Below are positions 1-7,573 of a DNA stretch of 64,000 nt, one piece after another. Below the pieces are notes generated by a model that was not told where the DNA came from, searched no databases, and was given only the letters and a program-made list of their open reading frames with translations. Source of the DNA: JACCXG01 sp963750935 (GTDB taxonomy: Bacteria; Acidobacteriota; Vicinamibacteria; Vicinamibacterales; 2-12-FULL-66-21); contig CAVVSR010000009.1 in NCBI GenBank assembly GCA_963750935.1, positions 124,001 through 188,000 on the forward strand, in the 5' to 3' direction. Made by a program: the position numbers and the translations under genes. Within the stretch, counting starts at the first letter, position 1, and each line of letters opens with the position of its first letter.

Positions 1-224
1 TCGCGGTTCGGATCGACGACGGCGACGAACTGGACGTCGGGGCGCCGGACCATGCCGCAGTTGACCTGGCGCTGCGCCTGGGTGCCGCAGCCGACCTGCG
101 CCAGCAGAATCATGTCGCTCGGCGCGGTGTAGCCCTGGCCGCCGAGCACGCGGCGCGGCACGATCGTGAACGCCGACGCCGCCGCCAAATCCCGCAGAAA
201 TTTCCGGCGATTCATCTGGTCCAT
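1..224 (-). CDS. Gfo/Idh/MocA-like oxidoreductase, N-terminal part, Tat-exported
   Basis: Partial gene running off the left edge; only the first ~74 residues are present. The start at 224 follows a good ribosome site (GAGGAG, about 6 bases upstream). The N-terminus carries a twin-arginine motif (NRRKFLRD), a short hydrophobic stretch, then a dinucleotide-binding start, QVGCGTQAQRQ, followed by a beta strand ending VAVVDPN. That order is typical of the exported Gfo/Idh/MocA dehydrogenases of Acidobacteriota and Planctomycetota, which oxidise sugars or inositols with NAD(P). The gene lies downstream of the 276-962 gene on the same strand with a 51-base gap, so the two may be cotranscribed. Substrate cannot be told from this fragment. 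Confidence 0.75.
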   Translation of the reverse strand, partial: MDQMNRRKFLRDLAAASAFTIVPRRVLGGQGYTAPSDMILLAQVGCGTQAQRQVNCGMVRRPDVQFVAVVDPNR

Positions 225-275
225 TGCGCTCTCCTCGGATGGCACGTGACGACGCGCCCCGGCGGCCTGGTACCC

Positions 276-962
276 CTAGCGGGCCGGGACGAGCACGAAG
301 TCTGTCCATTCGCGGCTCTCGAACACCGCGGCGGCGAACTTGGGATCGGTCAGCGCCGATCCCTCGACGAGATAGGTCAGCAGCTCGGTCGTCAGCGGCT
401 GCACCGGCTTGAAGGCCGCGCGGAGGTCGTCCGAGTCGGCTCCGTTCGGCCAGTACTTGTCGCGCGACGCCCGGGTCAACGCCATGACCGTGATGTAGCT
501 GCCGGCGTCGGGGCCGCGGACCGCCTTGTAATAGAGCAGCCGCAGGTCCGGGCGCAGATTGCCGACCGCCGGATGCAAGGTCTCGCGGACGTAGCGCTCG
601 AAGGCCTCGCGCCGCTCCGGCCGGACCTTGATGTAGTGAATCCCGAGCACGTCGACGGCAGGCAGCGCGCCGACGGTCGAGGGGCTGAGCAGCTGGTATT
701 CCGACGCGGCGGCCGGATCCCCCGCCGGCGGACGCGCGTCCGCGGTTCGGCCGGTCCACACCGCCACCATCTGCCCCTTGCGGTTGCCGCGATCGGCCTG
801 CAGGAGATGCGTATTCGGCGCCGCTGCCGGCTTCGGACCCGACGGCGTGAACACGAGGACTTCGCCCAGCTGCATGGTCTGCATGGTCTGCGCCCCGGCC
901 GGCGCGGCGGCGACCGTGACGACCGTCAACGCCAGCGCACCGGCGACGATGCTGTGCTGCAC
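276..962 (-). CDS. secreted protein of unknown function
   Basis: 228 residues from a GTG start. Residues 1-25 form a classical signal peptide ending APAGAQ, so the product is exported. The middle (about 95-160) reads IHYIKVRPERREAFERYVRE and LYYKAVRGPDAGSYITVMAL, a pattern resembling dimeric alpha+beta barrel (ABM-like) folds, but no catalytic motif is recognisable. The ribosome site before the GTG is poor. It precedes the Gfo/Idh/MocA gene on the same strand and may form an operon with it. I do not recognise a family. Confidence 0.7.
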   Translation of the reverse strand: MQHSIVAGALALTVVTVAAAPAGAQTMQTMQLGEVLVFTPSGPKPAAAPNTHLLQADRGNRKGQMVAVWTGRTADARPPAGDPAAASEYQLLSPSTVGALPAVDVLGIHYIKVRPERREAFERYVRETLHPAVGNLRPDLRLLYYKAVRGPDAGSYITVMALTRASRDKYWPNGADSDDLRAAFKPVQPLTTELLTYLVEGSALTDPKFAAAVFESREWTDFVLVPAR

Positions 963-994
963 GGGGGGATACTACACCGAGGAAGCGGGAACTC

Positions 995-1029
995 GGGATG
1001 CGGGATGCGGGACGCGGGACGCGGGTCGG
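995..1029. repeat. heptamer array, GGGATGC family (5 units)
   Basis: Five consecutive 7-base units: GGGATGC, GGGATGC, GGGACGC, GGGACGC, GGGTCGG. It sits in the short gap between the ArsR stop (1051) and the start of the secreted-protein gene (962), both on the minus strand. The same family recurs at 13321-13341 and 57139-57187. Confidence 0.85.
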
Positions 1030-1050
1030 GGATCGCGTGCGCACGATCCC

Positions 1051-1392
1051 TCACCCCTTCTCCACGTGCAGCTTCAGCCGGGACAATGCGTCGTCCCAGC
1101 GCCGGCCGATGCTGTCGAGACAGCGCATGGCCTCGGTGAGTCGCGCCGCGTTCAGGGCCCACACGTGCTCGCGCCCCTCGCGGCGGCCGGCGATGATGCC
1201 GGCGCCGGCCAGCACCTGCAGATGCTTCGTCACGCCCTGCCGGGTCAGATCGAAGCTCTCCGCGAGCACCGTGATCGACGCCGGACCACCGTGTGACAGC
1301 CGGTTCAGCAGCGTGAGCCTGGTTTCGTCGCCGAGCGCGGCGAAGAGCAGCGCCACCCGCGCCAGGTTCTGATCAACTCGCCGCTTCGACAT
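1051..1392 (-). CDS. ArsR-family transcriptional regulator
   Basis: 113 residues with a winged helix: FAALGDETRLTLLNRL at 18-33, recognition region LTRQGVTKHLQVLAGAGI at 49-66, wing GRREGREHVWAL. No cysteine pair for metal sensing is visible, so it belongs to the non-metal ArsR group that accompanies SRPBCC/AHSA1 proteins. Its start overlaps the end of the SRPBCC gene by 20 bases, so the two are translationally coupled. The two palindromes upstream of the operon (1836-1861 and 1880-1899) are its likely operators (inference). Confidence 0.9.
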   Translation of the reverse strand: MSKRRVDQNLARVALLFAALGDETRLTLLNRLSHGGPASITVLAESFDLTRQGVTKHLQVLAGAGIIAGRREGREHVWALNAARLTEAMRCLDSIGRRWDDALSRLKLHVEKG

Positions 1393-1840
1393 GGCGGCGC
1401 AGCCACTGCAGGACCTCGGTCCACCCCTGGGTGTTGTCCTGATGCACCTTGGCGCGGCGCGCCAGCGCGATCTCGTCGAAGCCGACCTCCGCGACGCTGA
1501 GCCGGGTGCCGCGGCCGGCCGCCTCGAGCGTGAACGTCACGGTCGTGCGCGGCTCGCGCGCGTAGTCCACCTGCGGATCGACCTCGCCAGGGTGCCACCG
1601 CCACACCAGCCGGGTCGGCGGCGTCATCTCGGCGATGTGCACCTTGAATCGCTGGCCGGCATGGCCGGGATGGACCGACGTCATCCATAGTTCGCTGCCG
1701 ACGGCGATGGGTCCTTCGATCGTCACCTGGAACCAGGCGGAGAGCTCGGCGGGATCGGTGAGGGCGCGCCAGACGCGCTCGGGGGGCGCCTCGATCTCGA
1801 TGGCGCGGTCGATGCGGCTCAGTTCGAGCAGGGACATCAT
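1373..1840 (-). CDS. SRPBCC (AHSA1-like) domain protein
   Basis: 155 residues, a single START/Bet v1-like domain: IDRAIEIEAPPERVWRALTD at the start, AWFQVTIEGPIAVG, LVWRWHPGE and a C-terminal helix GWTEVLQWLRRHVEA, all typical of AHSA1 proteins that bind small hydrophobic ligands. I chose the ATG at 1840 because AGGAGG lies 4 bases upstream; this ribosome site is embedded in the spacer of the operator palindrome, so a repressor or an RNA hairpin could mask both. A second in-frame ATG at 1858 would give six more residues. It is first in a two-gene operon with the ArsR regulator. Confidence 0.88.
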   Translation of the reverse strand: MMSLLELSRIDRAIEIEAPPERVWRALTDPAELSAWFQVTIEGPIAVGSELWMTSVHPGHAGQRFKVHIAEMTPPTRLVWRWHPGEVDPQVDYAREPRTTVTFTLEAAGRGTRLSVAEVGFDEIALARRAKVHQDNTQGWTEVLQWLRRHVEAAS

Positions 1841-1861
1841 GCAACCTCCTGGTTGCATGAT
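1836..1861. promoter_or_regulatory. proximal operator palindrome of the SRPBCC-ArsR operon
   Basis: Perfect 11-base inverted repeat, ATCATGCAACC / GGTTGCATGAT, with a 4-base spacer. Read on the minus strand it contains the Shine-Dalgarno AGGAGG in the centre and the ATG of the SRPBCC gene in the right arm. As RNA it would form a hairpin enclosing both ribosome site and start codon. Probable ArsR binding site. Confidence 0.8.
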
Positions 1862-1879
1862 AGGCGAACGCCGGAAATT

Positions 1880-1899
1880 GCGCAACCTCATGGTTGCGC
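1880..1899. promoter_or_regulatory. distal operator palindrome
   Basis: Perfect 8-base inverted repeat GCGCAACC / GGTTGCGC with a 4-base spacer. It shares the core GCAACCTCNTGGTTGC with the proximal site; the cores start 41 bases apart, about four helical turns, so dimers would sit on one face. It lies between the divergent SRPBCC and zinc finger genes and could act on both. Confidence 0.78.
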
Positions 1900-1979
1900 G
1901 TGTGAGCCGCCGGCGCGCCCTTTCCCGATCCGGCCGGACGGATGTACGCTTGGGGTTTCTCCGGGCTGAGGAAACGCCA

Positions 1980-2252
1980 ATGAGCAACGACACCAGCTGC
2001 GCCCATATCAAGGGCATCGCCAGCGTGACCAGGCCCGCGCGTCACGAGTGCGACGAATGTGTGAAGACAGGCGCGCGCTGGGTCCACCTGCGGACGTGCC
2101 AGACCTGCGGCACCACGCGGTGCTGCGACAGCTCGCCGAATCAACACGCCAGCAAACATGCGCACGACAGCGGCCATCCCGTCATCGCCTCGGCTGAACC
2201 GGGCGAGCGCTGGCTGTATTGCTATCCGGATGAGGCGTATGTGGAGTACTGA
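1980..2252 (+). CDS. UBP-type zinc finger protein
   Basis: 90 residues forming one ZnF-UBP domain: C-x-H near the N-terminus (CAHI), CDEC at 24-27, CQTCGTTRCCD around 40-50, then H-x5-H and a closing HDSGHPVI before WLYCYPD. These cysteines and histidines match the three-zinc UBP finger known from eukaryotic deubiquitinases and HDAC6; stand-alone bacterial copies of about 90 residues are common and of unknown role. The ATG at 1980 has GAGGAAA upstream. It is divergent from the SRPBCC-ArsR operon, about 80 bases from the distal operator. Confidence 0.9.
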   Translation: MSNDTSCAHIKGIASVTRPARHECDECVKTGARWVHLRTCQTCGTTRCCDSSPNQHASKHAHDSGHPVIASAEPGERWLYCYPDEAYVEY

Positions 2253-2263
2253 CAGCGGGCCAC

Positions 2264-2452
2264 AACTCCCAACGCCCAACTCCCAACTCCCAAGTTGAGC
2301 CGTTCGAACAACGGGGCGAAATTCGACCGGGGCCTGCTGGGTCGAACGGCTTCCACCCAGTTGTTCGAGCAACTCCCCTTGGGAATTGGGCGTTGGGGGT
2401 TGGGAGTTGAGAGTTTTGGGAGTTGGGAGTTGGAAGTTGGGAGTTGGTAGTT
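2264..2452. repeat. inverted pair of AACTCCC heptamer arrays around a hairpin core
   Basis: The left arm is four heptamers of AACTCCC type (2264-2291). The right arm is ten units of the reverse complement GGGAGTT (2381-2452), with GGGAATT, GGGCGTT and GAGAGTT variants and one 2-base insertion. The core between them holds its own imperfect stem (GCCGTTCGAACAAC against GTTGTTCGAGC). It fills the gap between the zinc finger gene and the ABC transporter gene. Confidence 0.85.
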
Positions 2453-2466
2453 CCACCGCACCCGCC

Positions 2467-3384
2467 GTGCGGGTCCGCAACCTCCAGAAGCGCTACAAGG
2501 ACGTCGTCGCCGTCGACGGCATCGACCTCGAGGTGCGCACCGGCGAGTGCTTCGGCCTGCTCGGGCCGAACGGCGCCGGCAAGACGACGACGATCGAGAT
2601 CTGCGAGGGACTGACGACCCCGGATGCCGGCGAGGTCCACGTGCTCGGCATGCAGTGGGCGTCGCAGCCGAACGCGCTCCGGCAGCGGCTCGGCATCCAG
2701 CTGCAGGACACGCAGCTCTCGGACAAGCTGTCGGTGCTGGAAACGCTGCAGCTGTTCCGGAGCTTCTACGAGCGCGGGCCGTCGCCGGAGGATTTGATCG
2801 CGCTCGTGCAGCTGAACGACAAGCGCGACGCCCGGGTCATCGCGCTCTCCGGCGGACAGAAGCAGCGGCTCGCGCTCGCCTGCGCGCTCGTCGGCGACCC
2901 GGACCTGCTCTTCCTCGACGAGCCGACCACCGGCCTGGACCCCCAGGCGCGGCGGCAGCTCTGGGACCTGATCGAAGAGTTCAAGCGCGCCGGCCGCACC
3001 ATCCTGATTACGACGCATTACATGGACGAGGCCGAGCGTCTCTGCGACCGGGTCAGCATTGTCGATCGCGGCAAGGTCATCGCGCTCGGCACGCCGGCCG
3101 AGCTGATCGCGTCGATTGGCGTGAGCCACCTCGTCGAGCTCACCGCCACCGACGCCAGCCATCCGATCGACCTGGCCACCATCCGCGCCATGGACGGCGT
3201 GCACGACGCGCGCAACGAGAACGGCACCATCCGCGTGCAGGCGGTGGACCTGCACCGCGTGCTGCCCGCCCTGCTGCAGGAGCTGCGCCGGATCGGCATT
3301 CCGCTGACCGAGCTGCGCACGCATTCGGCAACCCTGGAGGACGTCTTCGTGTCGCTCACGGGACGGCACCTGCGCGATGAGTGA
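2467..3384 (+). CDS. ABC-2 type exporter, ATP-binding protein
   Basis: 305 residues if started at the GTG at 2467, which directly begins the conserved VRVRNLQKRY strand. The frame is open further upstream only because it reads through the heptamer array, so I discount those codons. Walker A is GPNGAGKTT, the signature LSGGQKQR, Walker B DLLFLDEPTTGLD and the switch histidine ITTHYMDEAE. The C-terminal ~90 residues resemble the accessory domain of DrrA/NodI-type exporters. It overlaps the permease gene by 8 bases, so the two are coupled. Likely exports a drug, lipid or polysaccharide; substrate unknown. Confidence 0.93.
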   Translation: MRVRNLQKRYKDVVAVDGIDLEVRTGECFGLLGPNGAGKTTTIEICEGLTTPDAGEVHVLGMQWASQPNALRQRLGIQLQDTQLSDKLSVLETLQLFRSFYERGPSPEDLIALVQLNDKRDARVIALSGGQKQRLALACALVGDPDLLFLDEPTTGLDPQARRQLWDLIEEFKRAGRTILITTHYMDEAERLCDRVSIVDRGKVIALGTPAELIASIGVSHLVELTATDASHPIDLATIRAMDGVHDARNENGTIRVQAVDLHRVLPALLQELRRIGIPLTELRTHSATLEDVFVSLTGRHLRDE

Positions 3385-4453
3385 CGCGTCCGTCCGTCCC
3401 CTGCCTGCGGCGTCGACGACGCGGACGTGGCGCGGACATCCGCTCGTCCAGCTGACGCTCGTCCGCGTCCGCGAGTTCGTGCGCGAGCCCGAAGCGGTGT
3501 TCTGGGCGGTGTTCTTCCCGGTGCTGATCACCGCCGGGCTCGGCATCGCGTTCCGCAGCCGTCCGGTGGACGTGCTCAAGGTCGCGACGACGTCGCCGGA
3601 GATTGCCGCGTCGCTGCGGCAGGAGCCGTCGCTCGACGTCCAGCAGCTGGACGATGCCGCGGCGGCGGCCGAGATGCGCAACGGCAAGGTCGCCCTGCTC
3701 GCGGTGCCGGGGACCGGGGGCACGGTCGTCTTCCGCTACGACGAGACCAATCCCGAAGGGCGCACCGCGCGCATGCTCGCGGATCGGGCGGTCCAGCGCG
3801 CCAGCGGCCGCGTCGACACGGTGAAGGTCTCCGACGAGCTGGTGCGCGAGCCGGGCTCGCGCTACGTGGACTTCCTGGTGCCGGGGCTGGTCGGCCTCGG
3901 CATCATGAGCAATGCCGTGTGGGGCATTGGCTTCTCGATCGTCGACTCGCGCCGCCGCAAGCTGATCAAGCGGCTGGTGGCCACACCGATGTCGCGCAGC
4001 TACTACCTGATGTCCTACCTGCTGTGGCGGAAGGTCCTGCTGCTCGTCGAGATCGCCGTGCCGATCGGCTTCGGCGCGCTCGCCTTCAACGTGCCGGTGC
4101 GGGGCCGGCTGATCGATCTCCTGGTCATCTGCGTGATCGCGTCGCTCGCGTTCAGCTCGATGGGCGTGCTGATCGCCTCCCGCGCGAAAACGATCGAAGC
4201 CGCGTCGGGGCTGATGAACCTGCTTCAGATCCCGATGTGGATCCTGTCCGGCGTGTTCTTCTCGGCGCAGCGCTTTCCCGATGCGATCCAGCCGCTGATC
4301 CGCGCCCTGCCGCTGACCGCGGTGATCGACGCCATCCGCGCCCACATGCTCCAGGGCGCCTCGCTGATCGATCTGCTTCCCCAGCTCGCCACGCTCACCG
4401 GATGGCTGGTCGTCTGCTTCGTGGCGGCGCTGAAGCTCTTCCGATGGCGGTAG
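3377..4453 (+). CDS. ABC-2 type exporter, permease
   Basis: 358 residues. One membrane helix near residue 40 (VLITAGLGIAF), then a large external loop of about 130 residues, then five helices from about 170 onward (LVGLGIMSNAVWGIGF, RKVLLLVEIAVPIGFG, LIDLLVICVIASLAF, LLQIPMWILSGVFF and a final LVVCFVAALKLF). The motif IPMWILSGVFF is characteristic of ABC2_membrane_3 permeases. It begins inside the end of the ATPase gene and partners that protein. It ends just before an inverted heptamer repeat that separates it from the convergent DUF1801 gene. Confidence 0.92.
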   Translation: MSDASVRPLPAASTTRTWRGHPLVQLTLVRVREFVREPEAVFWAVFFPVLITAGLGIAFRSRPVDVLKVATTSPEIAASLRQEPSLDVQQLDDAAAAAEMRNGKVALLAVPGTGGTVVFRYDETNPEGRTARMLADRAVQRASGRVDTVKVSDELVREPGSRYVDFLVPGLVGLGIMSNAVWGIGFSIVDSRRRKLIKRLVATPMSRSYYLMSYLLWRKVLLLVEIAVPIGFGALAFNVPVRGRLIDLLVICVIASLAFSSMGVLIASRAKTIEAASGLMNLLQIPMWILSGVFFSAQRFPDAIQPLIRALPLTAVIDAIRAHMLQGASLIDLLPQLATLTGWLVVCFVAALKLFRWR

Positions 4454-4460
4454 GAAACAA

Positions 4461-4525
4461 GTCAGAAGTCAGAAGGAAAAAGTCAGAAAGAGCTCCTCAG
4501 TCCTTTTGACTTCTGAACTTTTGAC
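4461..4525. repeat. inverted GTCAGAA heptamer array between convergent genes
   Basis: Left arm GTCAGAA, GTCAGAA, GGAAAAA, GTCAGAA (4461-4488); right arm TTTTGAC, TTCTGAA, CTTTTGAC (4504-4525). The arms pair into an AT-rich hairpin between a plus-strand stop at 4453 and the minus-strand stop at 4497, so it could act as a two-way terminator. The minus gene reads into it for its last codons. Confidence 0.8.
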
Positions 4526-4937
4526 TATAGCGCCGCCTTACATCCGCGACCGAACCGACGACAAGCTTTTCGAGCGCCGACTTATCAAGATCAGCAAGCT
4601 GCTTGAAGTACAGGCAAGCCTTGGTCATCCTGTGCTTGCCAAGCTTGGACAGCAAGGATCTTTGCTCCTCTCCTTCAGCCACCAGGTAGACCACCAGTTC
4701 CCGGCCACGGATGGCAAAGCCGGCCAAAAAGGCTTCCCCGGTTCGTCCACTCTCGTAGGTGTACCGGTAGGAGCCATAACCGACGATGCTGGGTCCCCAC
4801 ATTCTTGGTGAGTGCCGGGTGACTTTCTTGAACAGCACCATCAACTCCCGGCAGTCGGCGCGTTGCTGCGCGTTGGCTCTCGAGGCGATGTAATCCTCGA
4901 CGCTGGCGTCGGTGGGCTTGGTCTTGTTTTCGGCCAT
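4497..4937 (-). CDS. DUF1801 (YdhG-like) protein, copy A
   Basis: 146 residues starting MAENKTKPTDASVEDYIAS. The core (DCRELMVLFKKVT, MWGPSIVGYGSYRYTY, YLVAEGEEQRSLLSKLGKHRMTKACLYFKQL) matches DUF1801, an SCP2-like fold often annotated iron chaperone-like, function unproven. It is nearly identical at DNA level to copy B at 8098-8514. In copy B the protein ends RRRYG; here the last residues SQKFRSQKD are encoded by the GTCAGAA repeat, which has replaced the original stop. A duplication followed by repeat insertion or spread is the simplest reading. Confidence 0.85.
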   Translation of the reverse strand: MAENKTKPTDASVEDYIASRANAQQRADCRELMVLFKKVTRHSPRMWGPSIVGYGSYRYTYESGRTGEAFLAGFAIRGRELVVYLVAEGEEQRSLLSKLGKHRMTKACLYFKQLADLDKSALEKLVVGSVADVRRRYSQKFRSQKD

Positions 4938-4965
4938 AGAGATAGTCGGTGATGCAGCCGGCGCG

Positions 4966-5677
4966 TTAGACGCGGCCCTGCTGTTGGCGTGAGGAAGGCA
5001 CGGCACCAAAGGTCGCATACAGCCGCAGGTCAGCGTGGAGGAACAGGGATTCGCCCCGATCTTCCGCAGACGCTACAGCCTCTCGAACCCGATCGAGGCC
5101 TTGACGATACTCAGCGTCGGTCAGCAGGCTGAGCTGAGAAGTCACGCCCTTCTCGAGGCGGCCTCGCTCCAACGCCGCCCGTGCACCGAGCCGCACCGGC
5201 AGGTGCTGGACCTCCCGCGTGACACAGTCGGCGAATCCGGAGGCCCGCATCCATTCCCTGATCTGGCTCGAGGCTGAATACCGCCGGCGATCGGCTTCAA
5301 GAACGTTCGCGAAGTACTCGGTAGACGTACCACTGATCGACCCCGACGTGGGGATCCAAACCGACAGTCATCAGCTGCCCACTCGGTCGCAATACGCGCA
5401 TAGCCTCTCTTAGAAATGCGAGCTTGTCTCGAAAATGATGAAGAGCATTGATGCAAAAGACGCGGTCAAACGACTCATCTGTCCACGGTAGACGTTCAGC
5501 GGCCCCCTGCACGAGAACGGCTCCTGGCGCTTGGACTCTCGCACGGGCCAGCATCCGAGCCGAGGCGTCCACACCCGTGACGCGAGTCTCGCAACCGTCT
5601 AGCGATCGAAGCCAATGGCCGGTACCGCAACCGACTTCGAGTATGTGTTGGTCGGACTGCTCACCGACGAAGGCCAT
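4966..5677 (-). CDS. class I SAM-dependent methyltransferase, frame interrupted
   Basis: The N-terminal part reads ILEVGCGTGHWLRSL (SAM motif I), GVDASARMLARA (motif II), FDRVFCINALHHF and LRPSGQLMTVGLD, a standard Methyltransf_11 core. The frame breaks at about 5320, where one base must be skipped (TAC, C, GAG) to continue into YFANVLEADRRRYSASSQI and on to the C-terminus ending GRV at 4966. The coding pattern also extends upstream of the ATG at 5677 (DYDHIAKTYDRRYQENDYSG, to about 5755) with no ATG or GTG start that I can find, so the true start is uncertain. Substrate unknown. Confidence 0.65.
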
Positions 5678-5757
5678 CAGCGCCGCCAGGACACCGGAGT
5701 AGTCGTTCTCCTGGTATCGCCGGTCGTATGTCTTGGCGATGTGGTCGTAGTCTACGT

Positions 5758-5919
5758 TTAGAAAGACACCAGGGCAGTAAAGAGGGTAGGAAGCAACTGC
5801 AGATTTATCAGCTGCGCCGGAAAGCCGAACGCTTCGGCCATTCCGCGTTCATATGCAAACGAACACAAGTATGCGGTCGCAGTGATCACCGACACCAGCA
5901 CGCCTTCCGACAGCTTCAC
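5758..5919 (-). pseudogene. short membrane-protein N-terminus, probable remnant
   Basis: 53 codons from a GTG at 5919 to TAA at 5758-5760: one hydrophobic helix (VLVSVITATAYLCSFAYERG) followed by AEAFGFPAQLINLQLLPTL. This resembles the first helix and loop of larger membrane proteins that share a YERG-x-F-G-P pattern, but the protein stops after a second hydrophobic start. A better start, ATG at 5944, would connect only if one base were skipped near 5920. It abuts the degraded start of the methyltransferase gene. Low confidence. Confidence 0.35.
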
Positions 5920-6172
5920 GGTGCGGACATTCTATTTTGAACATCCCCTAAGGCTAGCCGGGGGTGGCTAATCCGGGGCCCGGCGGCCACGCCGCCTGCC
6001 CGGTAGCGCGGCGCGACCACGCGACGGCTTCAGCGCGTGGCGTTCGGGTGTTCCCTATTGAACAGACACGTCACGCGCCAACGGTCAGTCTTCCGCGTCT
6101 GGACCCGTTCGCCCGCTGGAGACGGCGCGTGCGAAACCACTAATCGACAGCCTTGGACATCTGGGAGGGCCT

Positions 6173-6706
6173 ATGAAGATTCGGATTGGAGCTGTGGTCG
6201 TCGCCTCGATTTTCGCCGCTTACGGCTGCGGCTCTTCTTCGCCGACGTCACCTACAACGCCCACGGCGACTCCGCCCACCCCTCCAGATTCCTCTGCCGC
6301 AACGGTGAGCACGCAGGCTCAACCCGCCGCCGTCCAGGTTAGCGTGAGTGTCTCACCGGGAACTCTTTCCAGTGATGGGGACTGGTGTACCGGCGGAATG
6401 GAGGCCACGCTCACGGCGCACGTCGTCGCCTCTCAAAGCGAGGTGACCGAGGGTACGATTGTGTGGCAGGCATGCTCGGGTGGTCGACAGGGGGGCTTGC
6501 CCAAGGAGGCTTGCGACGGGCATGGTGGGGCCCGCTGGAGCGACCAGATGTTCAGCACTCTTTCTCCGGCTGACCCTACGCCATCCATCTACGGTGGGCC
6601 ACTGCCGCTCCTGGGCTGGCGCTTGCTGTACCGTCCGGCCTCGGGCAGCGGCTTAAAGAGGGCAACCAGCGAGCCGTTTAATATCGACAAGACCTGTTCG
6701 CTGTAA
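6173..6706 (+). CDS. lipoprotein of unknown function
   Basis: 177 residues. The N-terminus (MKIRIGAVVVASIFAAYGC) is a lipoprotein signal with Cys19 as the lipidated residue, followed by a Ser/Thr/Pro linker typical of Acidobacteriota lipoproteins. The remainder has four further cysteines (WCTGGM, WQACSGG, KEACDG, KTCSL), which could pair as two disulfides. GGGAGG lies just upstream of the ATG. No family recognised. It is isolated, with no close neighbour on its strand. Confidence 0.7.
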   Translation: MKIRIGAVVVASIFAAYGCGSSSPTSPTTPTATPPTPPDSSAATVSTQAQPAAVQVSVSVSPGTLSSDGDWCTGGMEATLTAHVVASQSEVTEGTIVWQACSGGRQGGLPKEACDGHGGARWSDQMFSTLSPADPTPSIYGGPLPLLGWRLLYRPASGSGLKRATSEPFNIDKTCSL

Positions 6707-7241
6707 TTGACGAATCCGGCATCGGGTGGGGGCACACGCCCGCCCCCGCCCTGCTCTATATATCAACGATCTCCTGACTTGCAGGGGCACACGCGGGCCT
6801 GCCCGGATTCGGTGGCCGTCCGGCACACCAGGCGAAATCAGCGGGTTCGGTATCGCTCGCCGGAAACCGAGGGCCGAGCGACGACGGCGCGAAGCGCCGC
6901 CGGCCGAGAGAGACGGCGGTCGGCCCGGCCAGTCGTTGGTAGACCGCCACTGGGACGGGGGCGGGGACACGGGGACCACTCGGAGCGCGCCGTGGTGTGG
7001 GTCGAAGATAACCCGACAGAGTGACGGCGCACCTGCACACTTACCCAACGTCGCGGTCGCCCGGTTTTGCTGCATCTCGGGAAACCGGGGCTGACCGCCA
7101 CGCTTCATACGAAGCCATTCTCAAAGTGCCCCAATGCCACCTGCATGTACCGGTATGTACAGATAAGAGCGGGGCAGGCATTGCGGCACACCGGCATTGC
7201 GGCAATCAGGCAGGGCGGGCATTGCGGCACTGCGGCATTTG
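6707..7241. other. non-coding stretch without a supported gene
   Basis: 535 bases in which I find no convincing protein on either strand; the open frames lack ribosome sites and show arginine/proline-rich shadow translations. The right end holds an octamer array (7179-7235). Confidence 0.5.
7179..7235. repeat. octamer array, CATTGCGG type
   Basis: Seven units: CATTGCGG, CACACCGG, CATTGCGG, CAATCAGG, CAGGGCGGG, CATTGCGG, CACTGCGG. All keep CA at the start and GG at the end. It ends just before the stop of the minus-strand small gene at 7242. The style is like the heptamer arrays but the period is 8. Confidence 0.7.
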
Positions 7242-7472
7242 CTACCCACCTCCGCCCTCGTCCAGTACGTCCTCCCATGTCCGGGCGGTCGGCTTGCCCG
7301 GCGTCAGCTTGGCCGCAATCTCGCGGGCGCGGGCGGCACGAGCGTCCAGTTCGCGGCGGAAGTTCCGAAGTTCATCGAGAATCCAGCCGCCCTGCGGATC
7401 TGGTAGTTCCGTCGTCAGGAGCACTGCCATCCACGCCAAAGACACTAGGGTACCCACGAACTGCAACCCCAT
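7242..7472 (-). CDS. small membrane-anchored protein, unknown function
   Basis: 76 residues from an ATG at 7472 with CGAGGA close upstream. One N-terminal hydrophobic helix (VGTLVSLAWMAVLLT) followed by a charged helical segment (WILDELRNFRRELDARAARAREIAAKL) likely to be amphipathic or coiled-coil, and an acidic tail ending WEDVLDEGGGG. No family recognised. It is downstream of the ICMT-like gene on the same strand, separated by an inverted heptamer repeat. Confidence 0.5.
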   Translation of the reverse strand: MGLQFVGTLVSLAWMAVLLTTELPDPQGGWILDELRNFRRELDARAARAREIAAKLTPGKPTARTWEDVLDEGGGG

Positions 7473-7518
7473 GTCCTCGGCTAGTCGCGAGCACCGCTGA
7501 TAGACAAGTACAACAAAA

Positions 7519-7573
7519 GTCAGAAGTAAGAAGTCAGAAAGAGCCTTTTGACTTTTAACTTCTGACTTCTGAC
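7519..7573. repeat. inverted GTCAGAA heptamer array
   Basis: Left arm GTCAGAA, GTAAGAA, GTCAGAA (7519-7539); right arm TTTTGAC, TTTTAAC, TTCTGAC, TTCTGAC (7546-7573). The arms pair as a hairpin around AGAGCC. The last codons and the stop of the ICMT-like gene are formed by the right arm. Confidence 0.82.

Noticed and set aside
246..1139. Long plus-strand frame of almost 300 codons
   Set aside because: It is the antisense of the secreted-protein gene at 276-962 and shows typical Arg/Gly/His-rich shadow composition. Similar antisense frames at 12490, 13886, 23576 and 60876 were rejected for the same reason.
2386..2466. Earlier TTG start of the ABC ATPase gene
   Set aside because: Those codons read through the GGGAGTT heptamer array and give Gly/Val/Trp-rich sequence unlike any ATPase lead; the GTG at 2467 fits the family.
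4960..4985. Integron-like attC end, GCGTTAGAC on plus and GTCTAAC on minus after the methyltransferase stop
   Set aside because: Only one core site exists; the required second core and 57-140-base imperfect palindrome are absent, and neighbouring orphan genes show no matching sites.
6707..7100. Open frames of 85-150 codons on both strands in this region
   Set aside because: No ribosome sites, arginine/proline-rich composition and mutual overlap; they look like shadow frames in GC-rich non-coding DNA.
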